64,000 nucleotides of DNA from Ruegeria arenilitoris (GTDB taxonomy: Bacteria > Pseudomonadota > Alphaproteobacteria > Rhodobacterales > Rhodobacteraceae): contig NZ_WQHX01000001.1 in assembly GCF_013035425.1 (NCBI RefSeq), forward strand, positions 434,001 through 498,000, given 5' to 3'. The notes beneath the pieces were generated by a model. The model made no database searches, was not told where the DNA came from, and saw only the letters and a list, made by a program, of their open reading frames with translations. Below, piece after piece: positions 33,223 to 42,249 of the stretch (its first letter is position 1; every line of letters begins with the position of its first letter). Made by a program: the position numbers and the translations under genes.

Positions 33223-33855
33223 ATGCATAAGTGGTTTATAACACTAGGCCTTTCGGTTGCTGTTGCAGGCTGTACTCGTGAAGCTGGCTTTGAACTGGAC
33301 CAGGGCACATTCGGTAACGCTACTCTGAACAATGTTCAGATCATGAACGGCGAACTGACTTACGGTCAGATACTCGCGCAGCGTTTTGCAGCCGAGGTCC
33401 CAAGCCAAATCAACTTTGCGTTCGACAGCGCACAACTTGACGCTTCGGCCCAACGGATTTTGTTGCAGCAGGCTGCTTGGATCAAGCAATTCCCCGAGGC
33501 CCGGTTCCGGGTCTACGGCCACACTGATGCTGTAGGCTCAGCCGCTTACAACCAGCAGCTGGGTCTTCGCCGGGCAAACGCAGCAGTTTCGTTCCTTACA
33601 CGTCAGGGCATTTCCCGTTCGCGGCTCGAGGCAGTGGTTTCGTTTGGCAAAACGCGGCCTCTGATCGCGACGCAGAACAGAGACCGCCGTAACCGTCGCA
33701 CCGTGACGGAAGTGTCTGGATTTGTTGACAGACATCCAAATATTTTGGACGGCAAGTACGCCGAGGTCATTTACCGCGAATACGTTCAAAGTGCGCGCGT
33801 AGAGTCGACTTTGCGTAGCGAAACGGCCGTCGGTTCAACGAACCCCACTGAATGA
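33223..33855 (+). CDS. OmpA-family lipoprotein in the Tad locus
   Basis: A 210-residue lipoprotein: signal peptide with lipobox VAGC and a C-terminal OmpA peptidoglycan-binding domain (about 60-170) with INFAFDSAQLDASAQ, VYGHTDAVGSAAYNQQLGLRRANA and RNRRTVTEV. It occupies the place where CpaD lies in the Caulobacter-type order (between CpaC and CpaE). It could anchor the secretin to the wall. Confidence 0.9.
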   Translation: MHKWFITLGLSVAVAGCTREAGFELDQGTFGNATLNNVQIMNGELTYGQILAQRFAAEVPSQINFAFDSAQLDASAQRILLQQAAWIKQFPEARFRVYGHTDAVGSAAYNQQLGLRRANAAVSFLTRQGISRSRLEAVVSFGKTRPLIATQNRDRRNRRTVTEVSGFVDRHPNILDGKYAEVIYREYVQSARVESTLRSETAVGSTNPTE

Positions 33856-33889
33856 GCTTTGTTCGTTAGGGTTTCGAACAATAGCGACA

Positions 33890-33914
33890 AATTGGGCGGC
33901 ATCGTCGCCCAATT
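33890..33914 (+). terminator. hairpin after the OmpA-like lipoprotein gene
   Basis: The arms AATTGGGCG and CGCCCAATT flank a 7-base loop. There is no clear T-tract, so it may be an attenuator in the 225-base gap before cpaE. Confidence 0.4.
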
Positions 33915-34080
33915 CCCTACAATTGGTTCTTTTGCGCCCAATTCTTGCCCAACTTCCAAGCGACCTTGCAAAAAATAGGGTGACTTGCGGCCACAACTGA
34001 CCGCACAGGGCGACAGCAAATCAGAACAGACCCCTAAAGTTCGTACGGTTTGCTCAGCCCTCTCGACGAGGATTGAGTTT

Positions 34081-35313
34081 ATGACGAGCGCAACGCCGCA
34101 AAACGATAATACAGCGATACAGGCCTGCACCATTAGTCGGGATGTCCAAAACTTTGATCTTTTGATTGAAGATATGGAAGCCGTCCTGGGCGAGCGTTGG
34201 GGTGATTTAGGCTTTGCTGAGGCGCTGGCCTTCTTTAGCCAACCAGAAGCTGAGTCGTTGCAGTTTGTCGCGCTTGCACTGGACGGCGAAGACGAAGACA
34301 ACCTGACACTGATGGGCGAAATCATCACTCATGCCAAGGAAAAAGGCATTAAAGTTGTTCTGATCGCCGAAGATGTCACGCCCGCTTCCTTGCATCAGCT
34401 GTTGCGTAAAGGCGCGGACGAATTTGTCCCCTACCCGCTTCCGGAAAACGAACTTCAGGAAGCCATCAATCGCATGAACAAGCCTGATCCGGTTGTTGCC
34501 CCGCAGCCTGGCGTGGCGATAACGCATGGAGAGGCAAAAGAGGGCGCTCTATTTGTCGTTCACGGTCTTGCGGGCGGTGTCGGTTCCACAACGTTGGCTG
34601 TAAATCTTGCCTGGGAACTTGCAACAGTGTCCAACAAAGATGGACCCAAAGTTTGCCTTATCGATCTGGACATGCAGTTCGGCACGGTTTCGACCTATCT
34701 GGATCTTCCTCGTCACGAAGCTGTTTTCGAAATGCTTTCAGATACGGCATCGATGGACGAAGAATCCTTCGGTCAGGCGCTGCAGACATTTGAAGACAAG
34801 CTGCAGGTTTTGACTGCGCCATCTGACATGGTGCCATTAGACATCATCACGCCTGAGGATATCCAAAGGGTAATAGACACGGCCCGCAATCATTTTGACT
34901 ATGTGGTTGTAGACATGCCCTCGACGCTAGTTCATTGGTCCGAAACTGTACTCCAAGCCGCACACGTCTATTTTGCATTGATCGAACTGGACATGCGGTC
35001 GGCCCAGAACGCATTGCGGCTTAAGCGTGCGTTGCAGGCCGAGGAACTTCCATTCAACAAGCTACGCTTTGCAATGAACCGTGCCCCGAAATTCACGGAT
35101 CTTAGCGGCAAGAGCAGGGTAAAACGCATGGGCGAAAGCCTGGGTATATCCATTGACTTGCACCTGCCGGATGGCGGCAAGCCCGTCATGCAAAGCGGGG
35201 ATCACGGTTTGCCGTTGGCAAGCTCTGCCGCCAAGAACCCGCTACGCAAAGAAATCGCCAAACTTGCGCAGTCGCTTCATAGCCTTGGCTCCAGCAACGC
35301 CGAAGCCGCGTAA
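34081..35313 (+). CDS. cpaE: Tad pilus ATPase-like protein CpaE/TadZ
   Basis: A 410-residue ParA/MinD-like protein that localises Tad components at the pole in other bacteria. The N-terminal part (about 10-135) resembles a divergent response-receiver domain. The ATPase-like part starts at 155, where the P-loop reads AGGVGST (164-170): both Walker-A lysines (the deviant one and the GK[ST] one) are missing. The Walker B-like LIDLDMQFG follows. Nucleotide binding is therefore doubtful. The ATG at 34081 follows GAGGA. Confidence 0.9.
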   Translation: MTSATPQNDNTAIQACTISRDVQNFDLLIEDMEAVLGERWGDLGFAEALAFFSQPEAESLQFVALALDGEDEDNLTLMGEIITHAKEKGIKVVLIAEDVTPASLHQLLRKGADEFVPYPLPENELQEAINRMNKPDPVVAPQPGVAITHGEAKEGALFVVHGLAGGVGSTTLAVNLAWELATVSNKDGPKVCLIDLDMQFGTVSTYLDLPRHEAVFEMLSDTASMDEESFGQALQTFEDKLQVLTAPSDMVPLDIITPEDIQRVIDTARNHFDYVVVDMPSTLVHWSETVLQAAHVYFALIELDMRSAQNALRLKRALQAEELPFNKLRFAMNRAPKFTDLSGKSRVKRMGESLGISIDLHLPDGGKPVMQSGDHGLPLASSAAKNPLRKEIAKLAQSLHSLGSSNAEAA

Positions 35314-35330
35314 TCCGAGGGAGAACCGCC

Positions 35331-36770
35331 GTGTTTTCAAGATACAAAAAGCAGTCTGACGCGCAACCGGTTGAGAAACAGGCGCCAAAGGCCGCTCCGG
35401 CCGCATCTGCGGCTGAACCTTCGGCATCTACTGCGGTAGCGCGCAAACCAGTGCAGAAAAAAGCGGCAGAAGTTGTCGGCAACGATCGTGATCGCAAACG
35501 CAAGGAACGCCTGGGCGAGATCAAGCAAGAACTACACCGGGAGCTGCTCGAAAACTTGAACCTGGCGGCTTTGGAAAAGGCGGCCGAAGCAGAACTTCGC
35601 AGCGAAATCAGCGCAATTGCCGGCGAAATTCTGGAATCTCGCAACATAGTTCTGAACCGCGAAGATCGATCGCAACTAAACAAAGAGTTGTACGACGAGG
35701 TAACAGGCCTCGGTCCGCTGGAAACTCTTCTGCAAGACGACACAGTAAACGATATTCTGGTTAATGGCCCCCAACAAATCTTTGTAGAACGCGCTGGCAA
35801 GCTGGAACTCAGCGACATCACATTCAAAGACGAAAAGCACTTGATGCGGATCATCGATAAGATCGTATCCGCCGTGGGTCGTCGCGTGGATGAATCCAAC
35901 CCTTACGTTGACGCCCGTTTGGCGGACGGATCGCGTTTCAACGCAATGGTACCGCCTATTGCCGTTGATGGATCGTTAGTATCCATTCGTAAGTTTAAAA
36001 AGGACAAGCTTGGTATCGACGATTTGGTCAACTTCGGAGCGTTTACCGAAGAAATGGCCGCATATCTGCAAGCTGCGGTGTCCACTCGCCTGAATATCAT
36101 TGTATCGGGTGGTACTGGTTCCGGTAAGACGACGACCTTGAACGCTCTGTCCAGTTTTATTGATGATGCCGAACGCATTCTGACCATCGAGGATACTGCA
36201 GAACTTCAACTGCAGCAGACCCATGTGGGCAGAATGGAAAGCCGCCCACCGAACGTCGAAGGCAAGGGTGAAGTCAGCCCACGCGATTGCCTGAAAAACG
36301 CCCTGCGTATGCGTCCCGACCGCATTATCGTTGGCGAGACACGCGGCGCAGAAGTCATCGACATGCTACAGGCAATGAACACAGGCCACGACGGATCGAT
36401 GACTACAATCCACGCCAACTCGGCCCGTGACGGTATCAGTCGTCTGGAAAACATGATTGCAATGGCGGGGATTGAGATGCCGATCAAGGCCGTCCGCAGT
36501 CAGATTGCATCTGCTGTGAACCTAATTGTTCAGGCCAGCCGTCTACAGGATGGTTCGCGTCGGATGACATCAATCACTGAGATCACCGGCATGGAAGGCG
36601 ACGTGATATCAATGCAGGAAATCTTTAGGTTTCAACGTGTTGGACTGACGCCTGACAACAAAATCATTGGTCACTTCACTGCAACGGGCGTGCGCAGCCA
36701 CTTCTCCGAACGCTTCCGTCTGTGGGGCTTTGACTTGCCATCGTCGATTTACGATCCAACGACAATGTAG
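35331..36770 (+). CDS. cpaF: Tad secretion ATPase CpaF/TadA
   Basis: A 479-residue type II/IV secretion ATPase that powers Flp assembly. The N-terminal 70 residues are charged and low in complexity. The core has [21 protein letters not shown], Walker [10 protein letters not shown] (about residue 261 onward), the Asp box and a Walker B region with [13 protein letters not shown], then the His box [13 protein letters not shown]. All motifs appear intact. It starts with GTG after a GAGGGAGAA site, 17 bases past cpaE. Confidence 0.96.
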   Translation: MFSRYKKQSDAQPVEKQAPKAAPAASAAEPSASTAVARKPVQKKAAEVVGNDRDRKRKERLGEIKQELHRELLENLNLAALEKAAEAELRSEISAIAGEILESRNIVLNREDRSQLNKELYDEVTGLGPLETLLQDDTVNDILVNGPQQIFVERAGKLELSDITFKDEKHLMRIIDKIVSAVGRRVDESNPYVDARLADGSRFNAMVPPIAVDGSLVSIRKFKKDKLGIDDLVNFGAFTEEMAAYLQAAVSTRLNIIVSGGTGSGKTTTLNALSSFIDDAERILTIEDTAELQLQQTHVGRMESRPPNVEGKGEVSPRDCLKNALRMRPDRIIVGETRGAEVIDMLQAMNTGHDGSMTTIHANSARDGISRLENMIAMAGIEMPIKAVRSQIASAVNLIVQASRLQDGSRRMTSITEITGMEGDVISMQEIFRFQRVGLTPDNKIIGHFTATGVRSHFSERFRLWGFDLPSSIYDPTTM

Positions 36771-36782
36771 GAGACATAAGTT

Positions 36783-37751
36783 ATGACCTTGCCTTTCGAG
36801 GCCCTTATATATGTCGTGATTTTCGTGGGAGTCCTCCTCTTGGTCGAGGGTATTTATCTGGTCGCCTTTGGAAAATCGATCAGTCTGAACAGCCGCGTGA
36901 ATCGGCGTTTGGACATGATAGACAAGGGCGCAGGCCGCGAAGAAGTGTTGGAACAGCTGCGCAAGGAAATGCAGCAGCATATGAAAACACAGAGTATTCC
37001 GCTCTATTCCCTACTGGCAGACAAAGCGCAAAAGGCCGCAATCGCGTTCAGCCCAAAACAACTGATCATGGTCATGGCATTGGTGTCCGGCCTTGCCTTT
37101 ATGGCTCTTAGCATAGCTACGGCCTCTGAAACAGTTTTGCGCGCTGCACTATCCGGAGCGATCGGGATCGGCGCGGTTTATGCCTGGGTCAACCACAAAG
37201 CTAAGAAACGCACGAGTTTGATCGAAGAACAATTGCCCGATGCAGTCGAGCTGATGGTGCGTTCACTGCGTGTCGGCAACCCTTTTGTGTCTTCGATCCA
37301 AATCGTTGCGACAGAGGTCGAGGACCCATTAGCCACCGAATTCGGTGTGATTTCAGATGAAGTAGCTTACGGTAGAGACGTTGGCGAAGCATTGAAAGAC
37401 ATGGCCGAACGCCTAGGCATGCAGGACTTGCGATTCCTTGCAGTCGCGGTTTCGATCCAACAGCAGTCCGGCGGTAATCTCGCCGAGATTCTGGCGGGTT
37501 TGGCCAAGGTGATCCGAGCACGCTTCCGCCTATTCCGGCGCGTAAAGGCAATCACGGCCGAAGCTCAGTGGTCAGGAAAATTCCTATCCGGTTTTCCTGT
37601 GGCTTGTTTGGTGTTCATTTTAGTTAAAGACCCCAACTACTACGACACCGTTTTAGACGAACCGTACTTCATTCCGGCCTGTTTCTTTGTTGGCATAATG
37701 CTGACGCTGAACATCATCGTTATGAAAATTCTAACCAACATTAAGGTCTGA
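36783..37751 (+). CDS. tadB: Tad inner-membrane platform protein TadB
   Basis: A 322-residue GspF-domain membrane protein. Helices lie near the N-terminus, at about 95-140 and near the C-terminus. The cytoplasmic domain has EEQLPDAVELMVRSLRVGNPF and LAVAVSIQQQSGGNLAEIL, characteristic of TadB. It pairs with TadC to form the platform on which CpaF acts. Only 12 bases separate it from cpaF. Confidence 0.95.
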   Translation: MTLPFEALIYVVIFVGVLLLVEGIYLVAFGKSISLNSRVNRRLDMIDKGAGREEVLEQLRKEMQQHMKTQSIPLYSLLADKAQKAAIAFSPKQLIMVMALVSGLAFMALSIATASETVLRAALSGAIGIGAVYAWVNHKAKKRTSLIEEQLPDAVELMVRSLRVGNPFVSSIQIVATEVEDPLATEFGVISDEVAYGRDVGEALKDMAERLGMQDLRFLAVAVSIQQQSGGNLAEILAGLAKVIRARFRLFRRVKAITAEAQWSGKFLSGFPVACLVFILVKDPNYYDTVLDEPYFIPACFFVGIMLTLNIIVMKILTNIKV

Positions 37752-37761
37752 GGACACTGCC

Positions 37762-38760
37762 ATGGAATTCCTGACCTTCGTCAACGAATTTTTGAAAGAA
37801 AACCTGGGTGAATTCGGCCCATTGATTCTGGTCGGTGTATTGGGACTGTTCATGGTCCTGATAACGATACCACTGATGCTGAATCAACCGGAAGATCCGC
37901 TGAAGAAATTGCAACGTTCGACGGCTCCGCCGAAAAAGAACAAAAAAGACAAAAAAGATCGGCTCAGAAATTCGGGCCAGAACGAACAGCTTGAAAAGTT
38001 TGCGACTTTTCTGGAACCTAAAAACCAAGAGGAATACTCTGCTGTCCAGCTTAAGTTGCGCCAGGCTGGTTACCAGTCCAAGGATGCAGTTCGGTTTTTC
38101 CATTTTGCGCAGTTTGCACTTGGGATGGTTGGCATCATGGTTGGTGTGTTGTTGGTTACTGTTTTTGCTGGTGATCAGGAATTTGATTCCACCCAAATTG
38201 GCATTCGCTTGTTGGTGCCCGGAGCAATCGGGTACTTTATCCCAAAGTACTGGATCACTCGCCGTGTTGCCGAGCGTCAGGAAGCGATTACTGCAGGTTT
38301 CCCAGATACATTAGACCTGATGCTGGTCTGCGTTGAAGCTGGCCAATCGCTGGATCAGGCTATTGTCCGAGTGGCGGCGGAAATGAAGGCATCTTACCCC
38401 GAAATCGCCACAGAATTCGAAGTTGTGGCGTACGAAATGAAGGCCGGTAAAGAAAAGGACGTTGTGCTTCGCGATTTCGCAACTCGCTGCGGTGTCCAAG
38501 ACGTTAGTGCCTTTGTGACGGTGATGATCCAATCGGCAACATTCGGTACATCTATAGCCGAAGCTTTGCGGGTTTACGCTGATGAAATGCGCGATAAACG
38601 GGTGATGCGTGCTGAAGAGGCCGCTAACAAGTTGCCAACTAAAATGACACTTGCCACTATGATGCTGACGGTTCCTCCGCTTCTGCTCATCCTAGTCGGC
38701 CCATCGGCCAAAGGCATTATGGAATTCGGAAGAGGTAACGGGCCGGGTGTCGGCGGATAA
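37762..38760 (+). CDS. tadC: Tad inner-membrane platform protein TadC
   Basis: A 332-residue GspF-domain protein, partner of TadB. An N-terminal helix (about 18-40) is followed by a lysine-rich linker (about 50-75), two further helices, then the cytoplasmic segment TAGFPDTLDLMLVCVEAGQSLDQA and a C-terminal helix. It follows TadB by 10 bases and its end overlaps the ribosome-binding site of TadD. Confidence 0.95.
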   Translation: MEFLTFVNEFLKENLGEFGPLILVGVLGLFMVLITIPLMLNQPEDPLKKLQRSTAPPKKNKKDKKDRLRNSGQNEQLEKFATFLEPKNQEEYSAVQLKLRQAGYQSKDAVRFFHFAQFALGMVGIMVGVLLVTVFAGDQEFDSTQIGIRLLVPGAIGYFIPKYWITRRVAERQEAITAGFPDTLDLMLVCVEAGQSLDQAIVRVAAEMKASYPEIATEFEVVAYEMKAGKEKDVVLRDFATRCGVQDVSAFVTVMIQSATFGTSIAEALRVYADEMRDKRVMRAEEAANKLPTKMTLATMMLTVPPLLLILVGPSAKGIMEFGRGNGPGVGG

Positions 38761-38764
38761 CCTG

Positions 38765-39346
38765 ATGGATTCAGTGTTTCGCAGAGCCCGCAAAGGGCTT
38801 TGCAAAATTTTTAAAGCCACCGCGGTTCTAGCCATGGTGGCTTCTTGCACAGAAACGGGTCTGTCTGACGATCCGTTTGCACCGGGCGTGGATCCTGACG
38901 GAGCGTCGGTTAATGAAGTCACGGTTGGAAATCGACTGATGGCTGCAGGCGAATACGAATTGGCTCTTGAGGCTTTTACGCGCGCAGCTTTGCAAGAAGG
39001 CATGACTTCAGAGATTCTAACATCGTTGGGAACGGCAAATCTCGGACTGCGGCGCGTTGGTCAGGCAGGGCCTTTGCTGCGTCGAGCTGTCAAAGAAGAC
39101 CCGGAATGGCCTGTAGCATGGAACAACCTGGGTGTTTATCTCATGGAATCTGGAGAATATGCAGAGGCAGCACAGGTATTCCGGCGCGCTTACGCATTGG
39201 ACGATGGCGAAAGTGACGCAATCCGCGACAATCTGCGGTTAGCACTCGCAAAAATGGAAAATCCTGCTAATAATGACACTCAAGAACAAGAATTTGAACT
39301 GGAAAGGCGCGGCGACGGAGAATTCGTTTTGCGCAAAATCCAGTAA
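38765..39346 (+). CDS. tadD: TPR lipoprotein TadD
   Basis: A 193-residue lipoprotein with lipobox VASC and tetratricopeptide repeats (about 55-170; segments EYELALEAFTRAAL and GEYAEAAQVFRRAYAL). TadD is thought to be the pilotin-like factor of the Tad secretin. The ATG at 38765 is preferred over a GTG six codons earlier because GGCGGA lies seven bases upstream; the TadC stop falls in between. Confidence 0.9.
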   Translation: MDSVFRRARKGLCKIFKATAVLAMVASCTETGLSDDPFAPGVDPDGASVNEVTVGNRLMAAGEYELALEAFTRAALQEGMTSEILTSLGTANLGLRRVGQAGPLLRRAVKEDPEWPVAWNNLGVYLMESGEYAEAAQVFRRAYALDDGESDAIRDNLRLALAKMENPANNDTQEQEFELERRGDGEFVLRKIQ

Positions 39347-39376
39347 ACGAGGTTAAGAGCAGTAAAGGACGCAAAA

Positions 39377-40228
39377 ATGCGCCAACCCTTTTTGATTCCG
39401 ACTGTCATAATGTTTGGACTGGTTCTATCCGCCTGCGCCAAAGAATCCGAAGAAGAAAAAGTGGAACGCACCTTTCAGGAAGTCAACGTCATCGACGAAA
39501 CAAACCTGAACGACGTATTGCTTACCGCTGCCGATCCCAACGAAGCGGTCACCTATTTCCAAGGTGCAGCACTAAAAAATCCCGACCGGATTGACTTGCA
39601 ACGCGGACTCGCAATCAGCCTGACGAGGGCCAAGCGCAGCACAGAGGCTGCAGCAGCGTGGAAACGTGTCACTGAAATGAGCGGTGCCAATAACGCTGAC
39701 CGGGTTGAATACGCTGACGCCTTGGTCCGCAGCGGAAATTGGGACAAAGCCAAAGCCACACTGGATAAAATTCCCCCGACTTACGAGACGTTTCAGCGTT
39801 ACCGTCTTGAGGCCTTGGTCGCAGATTCCAGAAATGACTGGAAAAGCGCGGACCATTATTATGAAACTGCCGTTGGCCTGACCACACGCCCCGCGAGTGT
39901 TATGAACAATTGGGGCTACTCCAAAATGACCCGCGGACAATATGCCGAAGCAGAGCGATTGTTTGCCGAAGCCATTCAACAGGACAAAACTCTGTTCACG
40001 GCGAAAAACAACCTGGTTCTAGCGCGTAGCGCGCAAGGAAACTATGGGATGCCGGTCGTGCCGATGACCCAGATCGAGCGGGCCCGGCTGCTGAACACGA
40101 TGGGTATTTCGGCGGTGAAACAGGGTGATATCAATACGGCCAAAAATCTGTTCCGTGAAGCGATCGCAACGCATCCACAGCATTTCGACGAAGCCGTCAG
40201 ATCATTGCGCGCGTTAGAGGACGCCTAG
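39377..40228 (+). CDS. second TPR lipoprotein of the Tad locus
   Basis: A 283-residue lipoprotein with lipobox LSAC and several TPR-like repeats (about 55-260; for example MTRGQYAEAERLFAEAI and GDINTAKNLFREAIAT). It is a second TadD-like protein downstream of TadD and four bases before the peptidase start. It may be an additional secretin chaperone or scaffold. It carries no catalytic motif. Confidence 0.88.
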   Translation: MRQPFLIPTVIMFGLVLSACAKESEEEKVERTFQEVNVIDETNLNDVLLTAADPNEAVTYFQGAALKNPDRIDLQRGLAISLTRAKRSTEAAAAWKRVTEMSGANNADRVEYADALVRSGNWDKAKATLDKIPPTYETFQRYRLEALVADSRNDWKSADHYYETAVGLTTRPASVMNNWGYSKMTRGQYAEAERLFAEAIQQDKTLFTAKNNLVLARSAQGNYGMPVVPMTQIERARLLNTMGISAVKQGDINTAKNLFREAIATHPQHFDEAVRSLRALEDA

Positions 40229-40231
40229 TAC

Positions 40232-40777
40232 ATGACGATTCCTGCGTCGGCGGCCGCTTGGTTTTTACCTTTTGTGCTGCCGATATGCGTTTACGTTGCG
40301 TTCACCGACATGCGTGAGATGCGCATCAAGAACCATGCGGTTGCAGCCTTAGCAATCGTTTTTGTCATTATTGGTTTACTTGCGTTGCGGCCATGGTCAG
40401 CAGGGTGGTCCACCGGCAGCGTCGGGCCACTGTCCTTGTCCTTGCCCGTTTATGCCTGGCAGCTTCTTCACATACCTTTTGTTCTGCTTGTGGGCATCGT
40501 GCTCAACGCTGCAGGTGCCATGGGTGCAGGTGATGCCAAGTTCTGCGCGGCCGCTTCCGCCTTTATATGGACTGCGGATTTTATGGTTGTAATGGTCATT
40601 CTTATGTCAACCACGCTTGGTGCGGTTGCATCACATCGGTTGGCAAAATATACCCCGTTGCGCCAGATTGCGCCCCATTGGGAAAGCTGGGATCGAGGGA
40701 AACAATTCCCGATGGGGTTAGCGCTTGCTGGTTCTCTTATCATGTATTTGATATTGGGCATTATTTACGGCTCGTAA
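40232..40777 (+). CDS. cpaA: Flp prepilin peptidase CpaA/TadV
   Basis: A 181-residue membrane aspartyl protease that removes the leader of Flp prepilins. The two catalytic aspartates are D26 (in FTDMREMRIKN) and D101 (in GAGDAKF), set at cytoplasmic ends of hydrophobic helices. It is the short form without an N-terminal methylase domain, as usual for Tad systems. The ATG lies four bases after the second TPR gene. Confidence 0.94.
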   Translation: MTIPASAAAWFLPFVLPICVYVAFTDMREMRIKNHAVAALAIVFVIIGLLALRPWSAGWSTGSVGPLSLSLPVYAWQLLHIPFVLLVGIVLNAAGAMGAGDAKFCAAASAFIWTADFMVVMVILMSTTLGAVASHRLAKYTPLRQIAPHWESWDRGKQFPMGLALAGSLIMYLILGIIYGS

Positions 40778-40860
40778 ACAATCTTCTGTACGCCACGCCT
40801 GTGCCTTGGTACTGCCACAAATCTTGGTCAAATTTTTGCAAGCGGCCCGGTATCGGGCAT

Positions 40861-40872
40861 TTGTCGTGACAA
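40861..40872. promoter_or_regulatory. 12-bp palindrome before the AAA+ gene
   Basis: TTGTC-GT-GACAA lies 21 bases before the start of the AAA+ ATPase gene, in a 116-base gap. It is a possible operator; nothing else supports function. Confidence 0.25.
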
Positions 40873-40893
40873 GTAGATAAACGAGCAACGCTG

Positions 40894-42201
40894 ATGAATA
40901 TGCAGACCAATTCCGTTATTGCCCCGCCTGCCCCTAAGGGCTTGGGTGAAATGCGCCTTCCGCTGGTGATGATGCGAGATATTCTTCTTAAAACAATTTT
41001 CCGCAAGAACGTTGACACGGTAACGGAAGTCGCCCAGGCGATCTGTTTACCAAGTTCTGTTACGCAGGAGTTAATTGATATTGCGCGCGAACAAAAACTG
41101 CTTGAGGCGACAGGAACTCTTAATGCCAACAGCGGCAATGAAATGGGGTACCAACTAACGGATGCCGGGAAAGCGCGCGCTCTGGATGCTCTAAGTCAGT
41201 CGGAATATTTTGGTGCCATGCCTGTGCCGCTGGAGGTCTACAGCGAGCAGGTTAAACGCCAGTCCATTCGCAACATTCAGGTTACTCGCGACCAATTGAC
41301 TGGGGCGATGGGACATCTGGTGTTGCCTGACAGCCTTTTGGACCATCTGGGTCCAGCAGTCAGTGCCGGCCGTTCGATACTGATGTATGGTCCCCCGGGT
41401 AACGGTAAGTCCTCGATTTCTAACGGCATCAGAGATGCGCTGGGGGATAACGTCTACGTCCCGCGCGCTATCGAATATGCTGGTCAGGTGATTACGGTCT
41501 ATGACCCGATTGTGCACACGGCGATCGAACAAGAGGCTGATGATCCAAACAGCCTGCGCCGCCGAAAGCGATTTGATACCCGCTACGTGCAATGTGAGCG
41601 CCCGACTGTTGTGACTGGTGGTGAATTGTCACTCAATATGCTGGACTTGGTCTATAATCCTACGGCGCGAACCTATCAGGCTCCGCTTCAGCTCAAATCT
41701 ACAGGCGGTATATTTATTGTTGACGACCTTGGTCGTCAGGCGGAACCACCTCAGGCACTTATCAACCGATGGATTGTTCCATTGGAAGAAAGCAAAGACA
41801 TCCTTGGTCTACAATCTGGTGAAAAGTTTGAAGTTCCCTTTGACACGTTGGTGATCTTTTCGACCAACTTTCACCCGAACGAGATTTTCGACCAAGCTGC
41901 TCTGCGCCGGATCTTCTTCAAAATCAAAATCGACGGCCCAAATCAGGAAAACTTCCTGAAAATCTTTGCAATGGTCGCCCGCAAACGCGGCATGCCATTG
42001 GACGAGGCGGCGCTGGTGCATCTGTTAAAAGTAAAATATCCGACGATCAACAACATCTACGCCAACTACCAACCGATCTTTTTAATCGATCAGATGATTT
42101 CAATCTGCGAATTCGAAGGCATACCTTATCAGATGAGCCCCGATCTGATCGATCGAGCTTGGGCGAATATGTTTGTTAAAGAAGAACAAATCGTTCACTA
42201 A
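40894..42201 (+). CDS. AAA+ ATPase associated with the Tad locus, unknown role
   Basis: A 435-residue cytoplasmic ATPase. The N-terminal region (about 20-110) looks like a winged-helix module (VTEVAQAICLPSSVTQELIDIAREQKLL). The AAA+ core has Walker A GPPGNGKSS (166-174), Walker B IFIVDD (273-278), sensor 1 FSTN (322-325) and an arginine-finger candidate at R338/R339. There is no protease or transport domain. It follows the Tad genes in the same direction with a 116-base gap. Its role in piliation is a guess from position. Confidence 0.8.
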   Translation: MNMQTNSVIAPPAPKGLGEMRLPLVMMRDILLKTIFRKNVDTVTEVAQAICLPSSVTQELIDIAREQKLLEATGTLNANSGNEMGYQLTDAGKARALDALSQSEYFGAMPVPLEVYSEQVKRQSIRNIQVTRDQLTGAMGHLVLPDSLLDHLGPAVSAGRSILMYGPPGNGKSSISNGIRDALGDNVYVPRAIEYAGQVITVYDPIVHTAIEQEADDPNSLRRRKRFDTRYVQCERPTVVTGGELSLNMLDLVYNPTARTYQAPLQLKSTGGIFIVDDLGRQAEPPQALINRWIVPLEESKDILGLQSGEKFEVPFDTLVIFSTNFHPNEIFDQAALRRIFFKIKIDGPNQENFLKIFAMVARKRGMPLDEAALVHLLKVKYPTINNIYANYQPIFLIDQMISICEFEGIPYQMSPDLIDRAWANMFVKEEQIVH

Positions 42202-42249
42202 AGACGTCTTTCCCATACCAATCTGTATTAGGGCGGGTAATCTGCGAAC

